From: Burkholderia sp. Ax-1724
GTDB taxonomy: Bacteria > Pseudomonadota > Gammaproteobacteria > Burkholderiales > Burkholderiaceae
Direction of reading: 5' to 3'
Assembly (NCBI RefSeq): GCF_011752995.1
Contig: NZ_VWWL01000023.1
Coordinates: 62,001 to 126,000 of the forward strand
Length of the DNA: 64,000 nucleotides
The translations under genes were made by a program, and so were the position numbers. Position 1 is the stretch's first letter; the number at the start of each line of letters is the position of its first letter. A model generated the notes under the pieces. It did not search any database and was not told the DNA's origin. It saw nothing but the letters and a program-made list of their open reading frames with translations. This document shows, piece by piece, positions 43,002-50,490 of this stretch.

Positions 43002-44468
43002 TCAACTGGCCTTTTCGAAAACCGCTGCTGTTCCCGGTGCCGGAGAAAACGAAAAGTCGCCTTTCTCGAGTACCTTCTCCCGTCCGCCATGCTGGATCAG
43101 CAATGCTTTCTGCGCCGCCTTTGCTTTTGCATCGACGGCTTCGGGATCGCAGTACGTTCTGAGCTTCTTTTCGAACGCGATCAGGCGTTCGCGCTGCTCA
43201 GGTAGCGCGGCAAGGTCGTGCTTCTCTTCCGGGTCGAACGTCAGATCGAAAAGCTGCGCCGGATAACCGACGTAATAGATGTATTTGTATTGATCGTCCC
43301 GCAGCATATAGGCAGCCGTTTTAGAGCCCATGCCGTGGAATTCGGCGAATGCGGTTCTGCCGCTCTCCATCTTCCACACGTCGAATAGCGACTGCCCCGG
43401 CAGATCCGCTTCGGACGGCAAACGCTCCACGCCCGTTGCTTCGAGAAACGTAGGATAAAGATCGACGTGCGAAACGGGTGTCGTGCAGACATGGCCGACG
43501 CCAAAGCCTGCGCCGGCAATAATCAATGGCACGCCCGCCGATTCTTCGTACATCGTGGTTTTACCCCACAAACCTCGGGCGCCGAGGTTTTCGCCATGAT
43601 CGCTCGTATAGACGATGCGGGTCTGGTCGGCCAGTCCGCAACGCTCGAGGCATGACATGACCTGGCCGATCTGCTCGTCCAGAAACGAGCAGAGTCCCAG
43701 ATATCCGGCCAGCCCCGCCCTCACCTTTTCTGGCGAGTCGAAATAATCGTCGTAGGGAAGACTGTGTGCGTAATCCCGCAGATAAGGATGATTCGGGCGC
43801 TCGGACTCGCCGTAAAGCTTCGGCCACGGCAGATCGGGGTTGTTGTAGAAGCGGAAAAAGTGTTCGGGGGGCGCGGTCAGCGGGAAATGCGGGGCGACGA
43901 ACGAGACGAAAAGCACCCACGGCTTCGTCGAGACTTCCGCCGACTTGTTCTTCAGCCAGGCTTGGGCCCGCGCCGCAATGTCCCGGTCGTATGCGGTATA
44001 GGACGACTCCCCCGGTCCCGCGCTCATCGCCATCTGGGCGACGCCCCCGCGTACGGGCAATTCGTCGCGAATCAGATCGCCCAGATCGCCGACGCCATCC
44101 ACGACATGCATCGGGACGATCTCCTCGGTGAAGCCGTTGTCGTCGTCGCTGGAGCGGAAGTGCAATTTCCCGATCGCGGTCACGTCGGACCCGCTATCGC
44201 GAATCCGCCTGTGCCAACTCATCGCCGAACCGTCGAACGGCTGCGCATTGTCCCAGTTGCCGAGATCCTGCACGTATCGCCCGGTGGCCAGGACGGCACG
44301 GGCCGGCACGCAGGCCGGCGAATTGCAATACGCGGCGGAGAAACGGGTGCCGCGCGCCGCCAATGCGTCCAGATGCGGCGTCACGGCAATGGACGAACCG
44401 CTGCAGCCCATGATCTTCGGGTTATGTTCGTCGGAGATGAATACCAACAGGTTCTGGCTAGCGGTCAT
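43002..44468 (-). CDS. Cys-type sulfatase, cytoplasmic, choline-sulfatase-like
   Basis: The 488-aa product has the sulfatase signature C-x-P-x-R as CVPAR (Cys53-Arg57), whose Cys is converted to formylglycine, early metal residues in FISDEHNPKIMG, and IVYTSDHGENLGARGLWGKTTMYEESAGVPLII. It hydrolyses sulfate (or phosphate/phosphonate) esters. No signal peptide is visible, so the ester would be imported intact, which fits the adjacent importer. No formylglycine-generating enzyme gene is in the window. Its ATG overlaps the IclR TGA. Confidence 0.9.
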   Translation of the reverse strand: MTASQNLLVFISDEHNPKIMGCSGSSIAVTPHLDALAARGTRFSAAYCNSPACVPARAVLATGRYVQDLGNWDNAQPFDGSAMSWHRRIRDSGSDVTAIGKLHFRSSDDDNGFTEEIVPMHVVDGVGDLGDLIRDELPVRGGVAQMAMSAGPGESSYTAYDRDIAARAQAWLKNKSAEVSTKPWVLFVSFVAPHFPLTAPPEHFFRFYNNPDLPWPKLYGESERPNHPYLRDYAHSLPYDDYFDSPEKVRAGLAGYLGLCSFLDEQIGQVMSCLERCGLADQTRIVYTSDHGENLGARGLWGKTTMYEESAGVPLIIAGAGFGVGHVCTTPVSHVDLYPTFLEATGVERLPSEADLPGQSLFDVWKMESGRTAFAEFHGMGSKTAAYMLRDDQYKYIYYVGYPAQLFDLTFDPEEKHDLAALPEQRERLIAFEKKLRTYCDPEAVDAKAKAAQKALLIQHGGREKVLEKGDFSFSPAPGTAAVFEKAS

Positions 44469-45265
44469 GGCTCTTCCTCGGAGTTTCCTCTCGCCGCGAG
44501 GCTGCCGGATAAAGCATGGGCAACAAAACCCATGGCAGCGGATATTTCGGTGGCGGCCTTCTGCGACTCAATCGCAAGCATCTCTAACCGTTCAGGCGAC
44601 AGACGGGAAATCGGGGCCGCCGCGCCGAAGGTTGCAATGACGCGTCCCTGCTTGTTGAAGATCGGTGCCGCGCCCCCGCCGGTGTCGGGCTTCCAGCTCC
44701 CCACGGAAATGGCATAGCCGCGAGCCCGAATCCGTCCGAGTTCGGCGAGCAGTTTCGCTTTGTCGACGATCGAGTCCGGCGCGGTTCCTTCCAGGTGTTC
44801 GGGAAGAATCGCCTGAAGCTCGTGGTCGTGCAAATTCGCCAGCATGGCGAGACCGCTAACAGTGCAATTCGCCGGGGCACTCGCGCCGACGGGCATATGT
44901 ACCCGGATCGTCTGCGTCGGCTCGACCGTGTGAATCGTCACCATCGAAAAACCGGTTAACACCGAGAGGTAAGTACTTTCGTTGGTGCTGGCCGTCACCC
45001 TTTCCATGAGTGGTGTAGCGATTGTCAGCAATTGCTTCTGCGGCATGCTGGCCCCCAATTCGAACAGACGGGGGCCGATTTCGAAATTGCCGCTCTCGTT
45101 CTTGAGAACGTAACCACGGCTTTCGAGGGTTGCGAGTATGCGGAAAACGCCGGATTTGGAGAACTCCAGATCGCGCGCAATAGCGGACAAGGAAGAACCG
45201 GAGCGCGGACGCGCGACCGCTTCCAATACGTCCAGCGCATTCAGCAGATAGGCGAGTTGTTTCAC
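44465..45265 (-). CDS. IclR-family transcriptional regulator
   Basis: The product has the IclR winged helix (LNALDVLEAVARPRSGSSLSAIARDLEFSKSGVFRILATLESRGYVLKNESGNFEIGPRLFELG) and the C-terminal effector domain (ESTYLSVLTGFSMVTIHTVEP, NCTVSGLAMLA, RARGYAISVGSWKPDTGGGAAPIFNKQGRVIATFG). GTG at 45265 (266 aa) gives the family-like N-terminus; a TTG at 45322 adds 19 residues, and neither has a strong ribosome-binding site. As the first gene of the eleven-gene cluster, with a 4-bp overlap to the sulfatase gene, it probably controls the operon and itself. Confidence 0.87.
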   Translation of the reverse strand: MKQLAYLLNALDVLEAVARPRSGSSLSAIARDLEFSKSGVFRILATLESRGYVLKNESGNFEIGPRLFELGASMPQKQLLTIATPLMERVTASTNESTYLSVLTGFSMVTIHTVEPTQTIRVHMPVGASAPANCTVSGLAMLANLHDHELQAILPEHLEGTAPDSIVDKAKLLAELGRIRARGYAISVGSWKPDTGGGAAPIFNKQGRVIATFGAAAPISRLSPERLEMLAIESQKAATEISAAMGFVAHALSGSLAARGNSEEEP

Positions 45266-45322
45266 TGTAGAGAACGATGTGCTTGTCTGGAGAACAAATT
45301 GTCCCACCGATATTTTTCGCAA

Positions 45323-45788
45323 TGGATCGGGACAAACCCTTCACGGATACCCAGGACAAACCCTTCATCGGGCAGGCGGCGCGGAATCCGCCGGGCTCGG
45401 CGGCACCGGCAAACGGCACGGCGTTGTTCTGGTGTCGCGGCATGTTGCTGCATCAGGCCGCCAGGCGTCGGCAACTCTTTAAGGATGACGATTCAATTTG
45501 CTGACGGAGTTGCAAGACATCCGGCACAAGAACATCGCCATGCTTATTGCCACACAGTTCGACGATACACGGCCGTTCGAACCCACCCCGAACGCCGTCA
45601 ACGGCGGTACAGAAGAATTGGAGAAATCGGTGGGAACGACAAATGGCGCGCTCGAGATCGACGAGTGCCGGTAAATCGGCAACGACAACGCGAGAAGGCG
45701 AGAAGACGAAAAAGCAAGAAAGGATCGCTTTTGCACTGCATCGATCGACTGACGAAACTGACGAATGCGCAAACGGGCACCGCGCCCC
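45323..45788. other. 466-bp region upstream of the IclR-led operon
   Basis: No supported gene. It must hold the operon promoter and operator; the patch 45285-45320 on the minus strand is AT-richer (GCGAAAAATATCGGTGGGAC) and may be the promoter. Around 45600-45750 the plus strand is purine-rich (GAAGAATTGGAGAAATCG..., GAGAAGACGAAAAAGCAAG); I cannot assign it. Confidence 0.4.
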
Positions 45789-47492
45789 TCAAACCGTCCC
45801 CAACGGCTTCAGCACATTGCGCAGCATCGCGATGGTCAGCGGACGCGAGAACCAGAACCCCTGTGCTTCATCGCACCCGAGCGCTTCGAGTTGCGCGGCC
45901 TGGTCGGCCGTTTCGACGCCCTCGGCGGTCACGCGCAGCTTGAGCGCATGTGCCATCGCGATGATCGCGCCGACGAGCGCCGCGCTTTGCGGATCGGTGC
46001 TCATGCCGAGCACGAACGAGCGGTCGATCTTGATACGGTTGAGCGGAAAACGCGTCAGATAGGCGAGGCTCGAATAGCCGGTGCCGAAGTCGTCCACCGC
46101 GACCTCGACGCCCAGTTCGCGCAGCGCATGCAGCGTCTGCAAGGCCTGATCGGTATCGCCGAGCAGCACGCCTTCGGTGATTTCGACTTCGAGACAGGAC
46201 GGATCGAGCGCCGCGTCTTCGAGCGCCTCGCGAATCGTGTTGAACAGATTCTGCCGCTGGAACTGCTGCGGCGACACGTTCACCGCAAAACGCGGCAACG
46301 TGCCGGTCTGCCGTAGCAGAAGACCGGCGTCGCGGCACGCGGTGCGAATCACCCATTCGCCGATGCGCTCGATCAGCCCCGCCTCTTCCGCGACCGGCAC
46401 GAACTCGACCGGGCTGATCAGGCCGCGCTGCGGATGATGCCAGCGCAGCAGCGTCTCGACCTGCGCGATGCGGCCCGTCGCGAGCGTCACCTGCGGCTGG
46501 TACACGAGGTGCAGTTGCTGACGCTCGAGCGCGTCGCGCAGCATCGTCTCGAGTTCGAAGCGACGCGCGGCCTGCCCTTCGAGCGCGGTCGAAAAACGCC
46601 GCACGGCATTGCGGCTCACCGCCGATGCCGCCGACAACGCCACGCCGGCGCGGCGCATCAGCGTCGGCGCATCGGCGCCGTCGGCCGGATACGCGGCGAT
46701 GCCGATGCTCGCGGTGATGTTCAGCGCGGTCCCCGCGTAATCGATCGGTTCGGCGAGGCGGCCGAGCGCTTCGGCAGCGAACGCATCGGCGGCCGCGCCG
46801 CTTTCGTTGATGAGCAGCGCGAACTGCGTGCCGCCGACCGACGCGATCGTGCCGTCGTGCGGAAACAGGCCGCGCAGCCGCTCGCCGACGATCTGCAGCA
46901 CGAGTTCGGCCGCATGCAGACCGAGTGCATCGCGCAGCTTGCGCAGGTGATCGAGTTCGGCGATCAGCACGGTAAAACCATGACCGTTGAGCTTGCAACG
47001 TGCGATCGTCAGTTCGAGCCGTTCGATGAACAGCGTCTGATTCGGCAGACGGGTCACGCCATCGTGATGCGCGACGTACCAGAGACGCGCCTCGGATTGC
47101 GCATAGCGCGTCATGTCGACCGCAATGCCGACGTAGCGCTCCGGCGCACCATTCGACGCATCGGCTTGAGCTGCGCTCAGGGGCGCGAGGGCGAACGCGA
47201 CGCGAACCCGCGAGCCATTGCGACGCAGATAAGTCCACTCGCCTTCGTAGCGCGAACGGAGCGCCGCGAGCTGCGGCCATTCCGCGCGGCGCTTCAGCAG
47301 TTCGGCCGGATCGTGCAGCGACTCGAGCGAGCGCCAGCCGATCAGTTCCTGCGCCGTGTAGCCGGTCAGTTTCTCGAAGGCGGCGTTGACGGTCTCGAAG
47401 ACGCCGTCCGCTGTGCAGATGAACATGCCATACGGCGCGCACGCCAGGGCGGCGTCGCGCGTGCGCGCTTCGACGTTGATGGGGTCGTGCAT
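45789..47492 (-). CDS. PAS-GGDEF-EAL protein, probable c-di-GMP phosphodiesterase
   Basis: The 567-aa product has a PAS domain (DAALACAPYGMFICTADGVFETVNAAFEKLTGYTAQELIGW), a GGDEF domain whose motif is degenerate (VGGTQFALL), and an EAL domain with its main catalytic residues: ETL in QVETLLRWHHP, NVSPQQF, EVEITEG, VDDFGTGYSSLAYL, KIDRSFV and AEGVET. I infer a phosphodiesterase with a non-catalytic, possibly GTP-sensing GGDEF. ATG 47492 (MHDPINVEAR) is the likely start. Neighbours give no target. Confidence 0.9.
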   Translation of the reverse strand: MHDPINVEARTRDAALACAPYGMFICTADGVFETVNAAFEKLTGYTAQELIGWRSLESLHDPAELLKRRAEWPQLAALRSRYEGEWTYLRRNGSRVRVAFALAPLSAAQADASNGAPERYVGIAVDMTRYAQSEARLWYVAHHDGVTRLPNQTLFIERLELTIARCKLNGHGFTVLIAELDHLRKLRDALGLHAAELVLQIVGERLRGLFPHDGTIASVGGTQFALLINESGAAADAFAAEALGRLAEPIDYAGTALNITASIGIAAYPADGADAPTLMRRAGVALSAASAVSRNAVRRFSTALEGQAARRFELETMLRDALERQQLHLVYQPQVTLATGRIAQVETLLRWHHPQRGLISPVEFVPVAEEAGLIERIGEWVIRTACRDAGLLLRQTGTLPRFAVNVSPQQFQRQNLFNTIREALEDAALDPSCLEVEITEGVLLGDTDQALQTLHALRELGVEVAVDDFGTGYSSLAYLTRFPLNRIKIDRSFVLGMSTDPQSAALVGAIIAMAHALKLRVTAEGVETADQAAQLEALGCDEAQGFWFSRPLTIAMLRNVLKPLGTV

Positions 47493-47918
47493 TGCGCCGG
47501 CCTTATGGTCCCGAGTCCTCAAGACGATTGAATGTATGCGTTACGCGCGGGGCGCAAACGGTCATGCCGGCGCGTCCTGCTCCACGCCGCGCGCGGCAAC
47601 CATGCGCATGATAGCGGCTTTCGCATGCGATCCGGCGGACCGGCGCGGCGAAAAACACCGCTGGCGAAGACCGGAATGAAATAAACACCTGTAGCGTCGG
47701 GTAGCCGATGACCGTGGTTTAAAACGGAAGCCGGGCGAATGCCGGCGGATACGTCGGCGCGGTGCGGGCCGTTGCGCTTCGCCGTGTCGGGCCGTATTGC
47801 GCCGCATTGGCGCACCTGTCATACACATTCATGCGGATAAATGAAACGCCTGCGGCGGGAACCCTCGCGGCAAATGCCGGCGCACCTCGAATTGCAGGCG
47901 GGAAAAAACGTGCAAAAA
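47493..47918. other. 426-bp gap between the EAL gene and the GAF reductase gene
   Basis: Short frames on both strands have no recognisable family. A patch at 47685-47725 is less GC-rich and may carry the EAL gene promoter. Nothing else is visible. Confidence 0.4.
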
Positions 47919-48419
47919 CTACACGCCGCGCGGCAGCGCCGCTTCGATGAACGCCGCGCACAGCGCTTCCATGCCCTTCGCGTCCTCTTCGTCGAAGCGC
48001 GCGACGAGCGGGCTATCCACGTCCCACACGCCGATCAGCGTGCCGTCGGGTGCGACGAGCGGCACGACGATTTCCGATTGCGACGCCGAATCGCAAGCGA
48101 TATGGCCGGGAAACTCGTGCACGTCGCGCACGACCTGAGTCTGCCGGGTTTGCGCGGCCGTGCCGCAGACGCCCTTGCCGAGCGGAATGCGCACGCACGC
48201 GGGCTTGCCCTGGAACGGACCGACAACCAGCTCGCGGCCATCGTGAAAGTAGAAACCGGCCCAGTTCAGATCGCTCAGCGAATGAAACACGAACGAGGAA
48301 AAATTCGCCGCATTGGCGATCCAGTCGGTTTCGCCGGCGAGCAGCGAGCGCGCCTGCGCGACGAGTTCTTCGTATTGCGCGGCTTTGGGCAGATGCGAGG
48401 TGGCGGAAACTTCGAACAT
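47919..48419 (-). CDS. Free methionine-(R)-sulfoxide reductase (GAF domain)
   Basis: The 166-aa single-GAF protein matches the YebR/fRMsr family: LAGETDWIANAANFSSFVFHSLSDLNWAGFYF, then the three conserved Cys in GKPACVRIPLGKGVCGTAA and HIACDSASQSEIVVPL, and IGVWDVDSPLVARFDEED. It reduces free Met-R-sulfoxide using thioredoxin. ATG at 48419 gives the family length; the upstream in-frame extension is not conserved-looking. Confidence 0.92.
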   Translation of the reverse strand: MFEVSATSHLPKAAQYEELVAQARSLLAGETDWIANAANFSSFVFHSLSDLNWAGFYFHDGRELVVGPFQGKPACVRIPLGKGVCGTAAQTRQTQVVRDVHEFPGHIACDSASQSEIVVPLVAPDGTLIGVWDVDSPLVARFDEEDAKGMEALCAAFIEAALPRGV

Positions 48420-48792
48420 GACGGCATCCGTGATGAAAGCGGGAAAGAAAAACGGCAAGGGGTGCAGTGTAAAGCAAGCGGCGTGTTCGAGCGGTGCGCG
48501 GCGATGTGGGGCGGGTTGGCGGTAGAGCGGTATGGCGGTCGTGCCCGGCAGGCTTATTTTCATCTTTGTCTGATGTCGGATTGCCGTGGCTTTGTGAAGG
48601 ATTGACGTCGGGTTTGCGTGTCCATCCGGAGTATGCAAACGGGCCGCTGAGAGGCGCTTGTACCGTATCGGCGGCTGACGCTTCGAATTTGATATCTAGT
48701 GATATTTGATAAAAATCGCCGTTCTAGCGATGCTTCACTATAGCGATGCAACCATGAAAAGTGTCAGTTAAATATCTCCCTGCGATAAAAAT
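48420..48792. other. 373-bp gap with a shift to AT-rich DNA
   Basis: From about 48670 the composition changes abruptly to AT-rich (TTTGATATCTAGTGATATTTGATAAAAATCG). TAGCGATGC occurs twice (48724-48732 and 48740-48748 regions). It probably holds the promoter of the DUF1493 gene and marks the edge of a transferred segment. Confidence 0.5.
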
Positions 48793-49206
48793 GTGGACAG
48801 TCATGACGCTTCAGTTGAGCTTACTGAATTTATCCGGAAAAAAATTCTATATCCTGAAAGACTTCCTATAAACCCAGAGACCAGCGTGGAAGACCATCTC
48901 GGCGTGACCGGAGATGACTCCCCCGAATTCATGGAAGCATTTTTCGACCGGTTCAATGTTGGTCCTGGCGATTTTGATTGCAATAGATATTTCGAAGGGG
49001 AAGGAGTATTTGATCCGTTTACGTCAATTGTACGTTTTCTATTTCACAGGATTAAGAAGGAACCGAAGCGAGAGCCGCTCACCGTCGCCATGCTTCAACA
49101 TGCCATCGAGCTTGGCGTATGGGATAGCGAACGCTTGAAGGAACTGAATAGTCAGCACACTAAAGAGTGGCCCAAAGGCCCGCTATGCGGGCCTCTCTTT
49201 ACCTGA
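48793..49206 (+). CDS. DUF1493 family protein, acyl-carrier-like
   Basis: The product, up to 137 aa, has the DUF1493 pattern: ELTEFIRKKILYPERLPINPETSVEDHLGVTGDDSPEFMEAFFDRFNV, then GVFDPFTSIVRFLFHRIKKEPKREPLTVAMLQHAIELGVWD. The N-terminal half resembles acyl carrier proteins (the GDDSPEF position matches the phosphopantetheine-Ser region). GTG at 48793 has no strong ribosome-binding site. G+C is well below that of the neighbours. The last codons run through a terminator hairpin, an odd arrangement. Function is unknown. Confidence 0.7.
   Translation: MDSHDASVELTEFIRKKILYPERLPINPETSVEDHLGVTGDDSPEFMEAFFDRFNVGPGDFDCNRYFEGEGVFDPFTSIVRFLFHRIKKEPKREPLTVAMLQHAIELGVWDSERLKELNSQHTKEWPKGPLCGPLFT
49161..49201. 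terminator. Bidirectional terminator hairpin overlapping two 3' ends
   Basis: Inner arms AGGCCCGC (49176-49183) and GCGGGCCT (49187-49194) with a TAT loop are flanked by outer arms TAAAGAG (49161-49167) and CTCTTTA (49195-49201), with an 8-nt bulge on the left. It can act in both directions. The end of the DUF1493 reading frame and of a small leftward ORF both lie inside it. Confidence 0.7.
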
Positions 49207-49371
49207 TTGCAACCGAATCAGTTCCATCAAAAAACGTGCCGCGCTCAGGAATCCATCAACGCGCGGCGACGAAAATACCCGCGCATCGTACTGCCCCTGC
49301 TCCTTCAGAGCCCCGATGATTACAAGCACCGAAGTCGGGAGCGGTACACCGCGCAGCATTTTCGCTTTCAT
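49183..49371 (-). CDS. Possible 62-aa protein, unknown
   Basis: A leftward frame from ATG 49371 encodes MKAKMLRGVPLPTSVLVIIGA and ends VDGFLSAARFLMELIRLQSGKERPA. Composition is protein-like (no Arg/Pro shadow bias, a helical C-terminal half), but no family is recognised and no clear ribosome-binding site is seen. It converges on the DUF1493 gene and ends in the shared hairpin. It could be the remnant of a longer gene. Confidence 0.3.
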   Translation of the reverse strand: MKAKMLRGVPLPTSVLVIIGALKEQGQYDARVFSSPRVDGFLSAARFLMELIRLQSGKERPA

Positions 49372-49453
49372 CCGTATTTGGGCCACGGCCCATATTCACC
49401 GCCCCCCCATTCGACTAGCCTTATCTTTTTGGCACTTGGGAGACAAACAGAAA

Positions 49454-49819
49454 ATGCCGTGGTCCTATCAGCAAAGCACCGGAAACCTCTCGTTTAATGG
49501 AGAACTCGTCGAACGTGGTTACTCCGGCGCGGCAACCGGTAAAAACAATCCCGCCATGCAGGCGATTTCCAACATCGGCCCCATCCCGCGCGGCAATTAC
49601 CAGATAAGCTCGCCTCACACGTCCCCCCACACCGGGCCCGGCACGCTCAATCTGTCGCCGCTGCCCGGTACCAATACGTTCGGACGAAGTGCTTTCCGCA
49701 TTCATGGCGATAGCCGGAATCATCCAGGTACGGCGTCCGAGGGCTGCATTATCCTGGGTCCCCAGACTCGTCATCGCATATGGGCGAGCGGCGATCATCG
49801 GCTCGAGGTTGTTCAATGA
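49454..49819 (+). CDS. Tlde1-like type VI secretion effector (DUF2778 L,D-transpeptidase fold)
   Basis: The 121-aa product starts MPWSYQQSTGNLSFNGELVERGYSG, typical of DUF2778/Tlde1 proteins, and has NNPAMQAISNIGPIPRGNYQI and the catalytic His and Cys in FRIHGDSRNHPGTASEGCIIL. Tlde1 effectors are delivered by type VI secretion to the target periplasm, where they cut or exchange peptidoglycan D-amino acids. No other T6SS gene is in the window, so it is an orphan effector locus. ATG 49454 follows GGGAG at 11-12 nt. Its TGA overlaps the ATG of the next gene. Confidence 0.82.
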   Translation: MPWSYQQSTGNLSFNGELVERGYSGAATGKNNPAMQAISNIGPIPRGNYQISSPHTSPHTGPGTLNLSPLPGTNTFGRSAFRIHGDSRNHPGTASEGCIILGPQTRHRIWASGDHRLEVVQ

Positions 49820-50490
49820 AACGTGCATCCGGTTTCGCTTTCGCATTCACGTTCGCCCTGGCCTGCGCCGCGGCAAACGCAAGCGCCGAAGCAAATCCCT
49901 CCGCCCTTGCCAGGCAAATCAACGACCAGGGCGCAAAAGCGGTGGTGAATGGAATGTCTGAATCGGAATGGGACAACGTGCTCACCCATATCGATTCCGG
50001 CAGCACGGCGTGGATCGCACTGGTCCCCAAGCTGGCAGAGGGAGCGGACAGCGGCAACGCCGAAGACCTTGGCATCGGATTAGCGTACGCGCTCCCCAAA
50101 AATCCGCGCGCGGTTCTCAAGGCCATCGATCCCGGCAACGGGCCGGTGCTGGGTGTCAATCGCGTTTGCTCCGCGCCGTTTATCGAAGACACCGTTCCGG
50201 ATATCCCTGCCTATGTCAAACGCGCTAAAGCTGCGCTCGGCAAGGTCCATGACCGTTCGTTGCGAGACGTCAAAAAGGCCTGTCTAGCGGAACTGGCGGG
50301 CTGTAAGCAGCGTGTTACGGCACGAACGCCAAACCACGGTGAACCGGCCCCTTGCCGTCCGCTGGGCGCCCGGCACAATCAGGGCAGCCGTCAGGCAAGG
50401 GGCTCGGCAAGCAAAACAGCGAGCCTTGCCCAACAAGACTCAGCGGGTTGCAAGCTCACTCGACGCCGACGATCACGCTCGACGCCTTGA
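49816..50490 (+). CDS. Candidate periplasmic immunity protein for the Tlde1-like effector
   Basis: The gene overlaps the effector by 4 bp (ATGA). It starts with a signal peptide (MKRASGFAFAFTFALACAAANASA), as required to protect the cell from a periplasmic peptidoglycan enzyme. The mature part (SALARQINDQGAKAVVNGMSESEWDNVLTHIDSG ... GLAYALPKNPRAVLKAIDPGNG, VCSAPFIEDTVPD) is acidic and helical, with paired Cys. The last 55 or so residues, after LAGCKQ, are Arg/Ser-rich and run over inverted repeats into the next gene, so the natural end may have been nearer 50310 with the stop lost by frameshift. Role inferred from position. Confidence 0.65.
   Translation: MKRASGFAFAFTFALACAAANASAEANPSALARQINDQGAKAVVNGMSESEWDNVLTHIDSGSTAWIALVPKLAEGADSGNAEDLGIGLAYALPKNPRAVLKAIDPGNGPVLGVNRVCSAPFIEDTVPDIPAYVKRAKAALGKVHDRSLRDVKKACLAELAGCKQRVTARTPNHGEPAPCRPLGARHNQGSRQARGSASKTASLAQQDSAGCKLTRRRRSRSTP
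50347..50430. repeat. Overlapping inverted repeats between two converging genes
   Basis: GCCCCTTGCC (50347-50356) is complementary to GGCAAGGGGC (50394-50403), and GGCAAG (50406-50411) to CTTGCC (50425-50430). Alternative stems can form between the copies. They lie at the junction of the immunity-type gene and the di-Mop gene and may terminate either transcript. Confidence 0.5.

Noticed and set aside
45479..45772. A 97-codon minus-strand frame in the gap upstream of the IclR-led operon
   Set aside because: Ser/Val-rich without a ribosome-binding site or family; the plus strand here is equally open. I treat the region as regulatory or unassigned.
49454..50490. Classical toxin-antitoxin module
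   Set aside because: The second gene has a signal peptide and the first has an L,D-transpeptidase-like catalytic motif, which fits a type VI effector-immunity pair better than a cytosolic toxin-antitoxin pair.
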